The position numbers and the translations under genes were made by a program. A DNA stretch of 64,000 bases. It comes from Scandinavium sp036409475 (GTDB lineage Bacteria > Pseudomonadota > Gammaproteobacteria > Enterobacterales > Enterobacteriaceae). This document shows, one piece after another, positions 60,342 through 64,000 of this stretch (positions are counted from its first letter, which is position 1; each line of letters opens with the position of its first letter). Below the pieces are notes generated by a model. That model saw nothing but the letters and a program-made list of their open reading frames with translations. It was not told the DNA's origin and did no database searches. The stretch spans positions 124,001 to 188,000 of the forward strand of contig NZ_JAYRCK010000004.1 of assembly GCF_036409475.1 (NCBI RefSeq). The letters run 5' to 3'.

Positions 60342-60741
60342 TTTTAACCTCCGCCACTGCACACTTCCCTGCGACGACTACTATCCCTGTAAAATTGCTG
60401 AAATAGTATCCAGCTTCTTCAGACAATATGCAAAGTACGGGCCGCTTGCAAGACAACAGAGCGTCAATAAAGCACAAATAGTTCCAGCAAGTGGCGGTAT
60501 ACCGCCACGCCTTTACGAGGATGCCTCACGCATCAAGAACAGATAAATGAACTTAATATGACTTCAATATACTGTTATTTAAACTGAAATTAAACATAAC
60601 TCAGTTTTATAACTGCCTTATTTCGTTTTCCCATGATTGAGGTAAATTTTGGTAAAACAACGCTAAGATGAGTCCCGGGTCTGTTATTTTATTGCCTTAT
60701 GTTATCTATAATTATAAAACCTGCTGAAATGGAGATGGTTC
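60342..60741. other. chaC-chaA divergent region without chaB
   Basis: In these 400 bases no chaB-like frame is seen on either strand. An inverted repeat GTGGCGGTATACCGCCAC is centred at about 60500 (60491-60508). The AT-rich part from 60540 should contain the chaA promoter; a purine-rich AAATGGAGATG precedes the chaA ATG. Confidence 0.55.
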
Positions 60742-61842
60742 ATGACACATGCGCAAGAGGCGGTGAAGACCCGCCACAAGGAGACAACCCTTATTTTCCC
60801 GCTGGTCGCACTGGCGGTGCTGGCTTTTTTTGGTCACAACCAGTCCCTGCCAGTGGTTATTGGCATCAATATTCTGGCGTTAATCGGTATTTTGAGCAGC
60901 GCATTTAGCGTGGTTCGCCATGCAGACGTGCTGGCCCACCGCCTCGGCGAACCGTATGGCTCGTTGATTTTAAGCCTTTCAGTGGTCATTCTTGAAGTAA
61001 GCCTGATTTCTGCATTAATGGCGACCGGCGATGCCGCACCAACCCTGATGCGAGACACGCTTTATTCAATCATTATGATTGTGACGGGTGGCCTGGTGGG
61101 CTTCTCGCTGCTGTTGGGCGGCCAGAAGTTTGCCACGCAGTACATGAATTTATTCGGTCTGAAGCAGTATATGATTGCCCTCTTCCCGTTGGCGATTATT
61201 GTTCTGGTATTCCCCATGGCCTTACCGGGCGCAAACTTCTCAACCGGGCAGGCGTTGCTGGTCGCACTGATTTCCGCGGCGATGTACGGCGTGTTCCTGT
61301 TGATTCAGACCAAAACGCACCAGAGCCTGTTCGTGTACGAACATGAAGACGAAGCCGACGACGACGACCCGCATCACGGCAAGCCGTCCGCGCACAGCAG
61401 CCTGTGGCACACCGTCTGGCTGATCGTTCATCTGATTGCCGTTATCGCGGTCACCAAAATGAATGCGAATCCACTTGAGACACTGCTCACCAGCATGAAT
61501 GCGCCTGTCGCTTTCACCGGTTTCCTGGTCGCGCTGTTGATTTTGTCACCGGAAGGGTTAGGGGCATTGAAGGCGGTGTTGAGTAATCAGGTACAGCGTG
61601 CCATGAACCTGTTCTTTGGGTCTGTGCTCGCCACCATTTCATTGACGGTGCCCGTCGTTACGCTGATTGCCTTCGCAACGGGCAATGACCTGCACTTCGC
61701 CCTCGGCGCGCCAGAAATGATCGTGATGGTGGCTTCCCTGGTGTTGTGCCACATCTCGTTCTCCACAGGACGCACCAATGTGCTGAATGGTGCCGCGCAT
61801 CTGGCACTGTTTGCGGCTTATCTGATGACGATATTTGCCTGA
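60742..61842 (+). CDS. chaA: Sodium-potassium/proton antiporter ChaA
   Basis: This 366-residue CaCA-superfamily antiporter has eleven or so membrane segments, two inverted alpha-repeat regions (LSVVILEVSLISALMATGD and LLILSPEGLGALKAVLSNQV) with the essential Glu residues, and an acidic cytoplasmic loop EHEDEADDDDPHH. It exchanges Na+, K+ or Ca2+ for protons at alkaline pH. Confidence 0.95.
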   Translation: MTHAQEAVKTRHKETTLIFPLVALAVLAFFGHNQSLPVVIGINILALIGILSSAFSVVRHADVLAHRLGEPYGSLILSLSVVILEVSLISALMATGDAAPTLMRDTLYSIIMIVTGGLVGFSLLLGGQKFATQYMNLFGLKQYMIALFPLAIIVLVFPMALPGANFSTGQALLVALISAAMYGVFLLIQTKTHQSLFVYEHEDEADDDDPHHGKPSAHSSLWHTVWLIVHLIAVIAVTKMNANPLETLLTSMNAPVAFTGFLVALLILSPEGLGALKAVLSNQVQRAMNLFFGSVLATISLTVPVVTLIAFATGNDLHFALGAPEMIVMVASLVLCHISFSTGRTNVLNGAAHLALFAAYLMTIFA

Positions 61843-61846
61843 TAAC

Positions 61847-61890
61847 GCCGGGTGGCGCGATGCTTACCCGGCCTACGCGTAGGCCCGGCA
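61847..61890. repeat. REP/PU-type palindrome
   Basis: GCCGGGTGGCGCGATGCTTA with its complementary CCCGGC, followed by CTACGCGTAGGCCCGGC, has the form of enterobacterial REP (palindromic unit) sequences. It lies just behind chaA and before the kdsA terminator. Confidence 0.8.
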
Positions 61891-61916
61891 AACGTAGTGA
61901 CGCCGGGCATTACCCA

Positions 61917-61946
61917 TAAAAAAACTCGCCGCAGCGAGTTTTTTTA
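61917..61946. terminator. Bidirectional terminator of kdsA and chaA
   Basis: ACTCGC/GCGAGT (61924-61929 with 61934-61939) encloses CGCA. A run of A precedes it and a run of T follows, so it works for both converging genes. Confidence 0.9.
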
Positions 61947-61960
61947 TTATCCAACAGTGA

Positions 61961-62815
61961 TTAATTGCTGGTATCCAGCTCATCGAAGTTCTTCACCAGA
62001 TCGTCAATCGCTTTGATCTGTTTCAGGAACGGTTCCAGCTTAGCCAGCGGCAGCGCGGATGGGCCGTCGCATTTCGCGTGCTCTGGATCCGGGTGGGCTT
62101 CGATAAACAGACCTGCGATACCGGTTGCCATACCCGCACGTGCCAGCTCAGTTACCTGAGCACGACGACCGCTGGACGCCGCACCGAACGGGTCGCGGCA
62201 CTGCAGTGCGTGAGTCACGTCGAAAATAACCGGGGAGTTGCCGGACACCGCTTTCATGACGCTGAAGCCCAGCATGTCGACCACGAGGTTGTCGTAGCCA
62301 AACTGCGTACCACGGTCACACAGAATCACTTTATCGTTGCCGCCTTCAGCGAACTTATCAACGATGTTTCCCATCTGGCCTGGGCTTACGAACTGCGGTT
62401 TTTTCACGTTAATGACCGCACCGGTTTTCGCCATCGCTTCCACCAGGTCAGTCTGACGTGCCAGGAAGGCAGGCAGTTGGATAACGTCAACCACTTCAGC
62501 AACAGGCTGTGCCTGAGAGGCTTCGTGAACGTCAGTGATGATTTTCACGCCGAAGGCTTGTTTCAGCTCCTGGAAAATCTTCATCCCTTCTTCCAGACCC
62601 GGCCCACGGTAGGACTTGATGGAAGAACGGTTGGCTTTGTCAAAAGAGGCTTTGAACACGTACGGGATGCCCAGTTTCTGCGTCACGGTGACGTAGTGTT
62701 CACAAATGCGCATTGCAAGATCGCGGGACTCCAGCACGTTCATTCCGCCAAACAGCACGAACGGCAGGTCGTTTGCTACTTTGATATCGCCAATGCTAAC
62801 CACTTTTTGTTTCAT
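61961..62815 (-). CDS. kdsA: 3-deoxy-8-phosphooctulonate synthase
   Basis: This 284-residue DAHP-synthase-family enzyme is of the standard length. Motifs include FVLFGGMNVLESRDLA, KASFDKANRSS and the catalytic-barrel segment VILCDRGTQFGYDNLVVDM. It condenses PEP and arabinose 5-phosphate to Kdo-8-phosphate for LPS. It follows sirB1 by 27 bases in the same operon. Confidence 0.97.
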   Translation of the reverse strand: MKQKVVSIGDIKVANDLPFVLFGGMNVLESRDLAMRICEHYVTVTQKLGIPYVFKASFDKANRSSIKSYRGPGLEEGMKIFQELKQAFGVKIITDVHEASQAQPVAEVVDVIQLPAFLARQTDLVEAMAKTGAVINVKKPQFVSPGQMGNIVDKFAEGGNDKVILCDRGTQFGYDNLVVDMLGFSVMKAVSGNSPVIFDVTHALQCRDPFGAASSGRRAQVTELARAGMATGIAGLFIEAHPDPEHAKCDGPSALPLAKLEPFLKQIKAIDDLVKNFDELDTSN

Positions 62816-62842
62816 AAAATCGCCTTATCAGGAGGTAATCGA

Positions 62843-63655
62843 TTAATGCAAAGTAATCTGTTTGTGCGCGATGTTGTTGATTTGCGCGCGAATAATTTCG
62901 CTGATCGGATCTTCCGGGCACTGCTCGACAAAATAGCTCAGGTCGGTCAGCGCCACGTGCTCGCACTCAAGCTGGGCATAAATCAGGCCGCGATCGCGAA
63001 TTTCATAAGGATCTTCCGGATTAAACTGCAGCAGCGCTTCGCTGACGCGCAGGGCGAGCTCCATCTGGCGCTCTTCCATCAATGCAGACTTCAGCGTGTC
63101 CAGCAGCTTGCGAATAACCTCTGAGTTATCCGCCTCATCCAGGTCTTCATTAAACAGTTCTGCCAGCGGGCTGATGTTGCCCTTCAGCCACACTTCAAGC
63201 GTGTGTTCGTCCAGCGTGTCGCCGGTAAACGGGTTGATAAACCACATTTCCCCGGTTTCCACATCGGCACGCAGCAGTAACTGCGTCGGAAAAATAACGG
63301 GCATCATCGGTATCGACAGACGACGTGCTACCCACAGCATAATTGCGCCGAGAGACACCGCACTGCCCTCACGATTTTTCAGCACTTTGTCGAGCCAAAG
63401 CGCATCTGACAAACGATAAATACCGTGAGAGGCACCAAAGCCCCATTCGCCATAGAACAGCTCGATTAAGCGTTCAACCTGACGAGTATCAGTCCAGGAA
63501 GGACTGATTTCTTCCTGCGCCAGGCTGACTAACTGCTCCAGTTCGTCGATGACATACTGGGCCTGGAAATCATCACGGATCAGTTCAGAAATGAGGATCA
63601 TTCCGTCGCACAAAGGCGCGTTGTTAAATTCAAAATCCGCTAATGACCTCATCAC
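62843..63655 (-). CDS. sirB1: SirB1 family protein
   Basis: This 270-residue protein (269 from the second ATG, MRSLADFEFN) is a transglutaminase-like plus tetratricopeptide-repeat protein: LIELFYGEWGFGAS, GSAVSLGAIMLWVARRL in the first part and ALRVSEALLQFNPEDPYEIR in the second. Its biochemical role is unknown. In E. coli sirB2 lies between prmC and sirB1; here only 75 bases remain. Confidence 0.93.
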   Translation of the reverse strand: MMRSLADFEFNNAPLCDGMILISELIRDDFQAQYVIDELEQLVSLAQEEISPSWTDTRQVERLIELFYGEWGFGASHGIYRLSDALWLDKVLKNREGSAVSLGAIMLWVARRLSIPMMPVIFPTQLLLRADVETGEMWFINPFTGDTLDEHTLEVWLKGNISPLAELFNEDLDEADNSEVIRKLLDTLKSALMEERQMELALRVSEALLQFNPEDPYEIRDRGLIYAQLECEHVALTDLSYFVEQCPEDPISEIIRAQINNIAHKQITLH

Positions 63656-63730
63656 CTACCCCAACTGCGGGCTGCCAACAGGCAGCCAGATAACTTCAAA
63701 ATGATGCTAATAATAACGCTAAACGCGCTC

Positions 63731-64000
63731 TCAGTCAGCACTACGTCTTCCTAGCGTCAACCGCTCGTTGCCACCATAGTCACGGCAAGTTTCCACTTGC
63801 TCGTAACCTGCGTTTAAAAACAGATCCCGCACGTCTTCACCCTGCTTCCAGCCATGTTCAAGCAGCATCCAGCCGCCTGGCGTAAGGTGTTGACGCCCTT
63901 CACGGATAATCAACGCCAGGTCCGCAAGCCCTGCTTCTGCCGCCACCAGTGCGGTTTTTGGCTCGAAGCGCACGTCGCCTTGTGCAAGATGAGGGTCTTG
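63731..64000 (-). CDS. prmC: Release factor glutamine methyltransferase PrmC, partial
   Basis: The last 89 or so residues of PrmC (HemK) are seen: QDPHLAQGDVRFEPKTALVA, then GGWMLLEHGWKQGEDVRDLF and ETCRDYGGNERLTLGRR. The gene continues past the right edge. PrmC methylates the Gln of the GGQ motif in RF1 and RF2. The frame is open to the edge, so the GTG at 63973 is internal, not the start. Confidence 0.95.
   Translation of the reverse strand, partial: QDPHLAQGDVRFEPKTALVAAEAGLADLALIIREGRQHLTPGGWMLLEHGWKQGEDVRDLFLNAGYEQVETCRDYGGNERLTLGRRSAD

Overview
The window reads as a chromosomal segment of a member of the Enterobacteriaceae close to, but not, Escherichia coli. Nearly every housekeeping gene has an E. 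coli K-12 counterpart of the same length, and the small signatures are conserved: the pheM leader peptide, the AUU start of infC, the tyrT promoter, the Fnr boxes at narG and narK, and the Fur-like site at tonB. Several lineage-specific losses and insertions distinguish it. Genus cannot be decided from sequence reading alone; an Enterobacter, Lelliottia, Leclercia or Buttiauxella type organism would fit.

Layout: (1) 1-1289, btuE (partial) and btuC of vitamin B12 uptake. (2) 1417-10611, a complete type I-E CRISPR-Cas locus wedged between btuC and ihfA, which are neighbours in E. coli: a 15-repeat array, then cas2-cas1-cas5-cas7-cas6e-cse2-cas8e-cas3 read from the array outward (all minus strand), with cas6e in a non-canonical place. 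(3) 10752-17946, the ihfA-pheT-pheS-pheM-rplT-rpmI-infC-thrS translation cluster. (4) 18177-19194, an orphan phage-type Cro/CI switch with three spaced operators and no prophage, then a frameshifted MscS-type fragment, pxpA and ydiY. (5) 21678-23257, a pfkB stump truncated at a repeat element, ydiZ and yniA. (6) 23419-35098, tonB, yciI, yciY, cls, yciU, a Kv-type potassium channel, the oppABCDF operon and ychE. (7) 35576-44816, adhE, tdk, hns, galU, rssB, rssA, ychJ, purU. (8) 44893-45935, a tRNA-Tyr operon with two real tRNAs, two tandem disrupted tRNA-like copies upstream and rtT-like 172-bp repeats downstream. (9) 46030-57222, respiratory nitrate reductase narGHJI, the transporter narK and the nitrate sensor pair narXL. 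(10) 57219-64000, a ychO relic, a PEBP-family protein, ychN, a chemoreceptor relic, a DUF1883-like small gene, chaC, chaA, kdsA, sirB1 and the end of prmC.

The most unusual structure is a family of five 141-bp palindromic elements with about 16-bp imperfect terminal inverted repeats (21748, 26869, 27906, 38290, 59487). Four are bracketed by direct repeats of 18-23 bp, and in each case the duplicated target is a complete Rho-independent terminator hairpin, so the element sits between two intact terminators. The fifth lies where pfkB should be and has mismatched flanks, which suggests recombination between two copies deleted pfkB. A different 113-bp element with IS4-like ends lies in the loop of the tonB/yniA terminator with a 10-bp target duplication. 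Non-coding mobile elements therefore repeatedly exploit terminators here. Relative to E. coli, pfkB, chaB and sirB2 are missing from their usual places, ychO is an internally deleted relic, and Kch is replaced by an unrelated channel.
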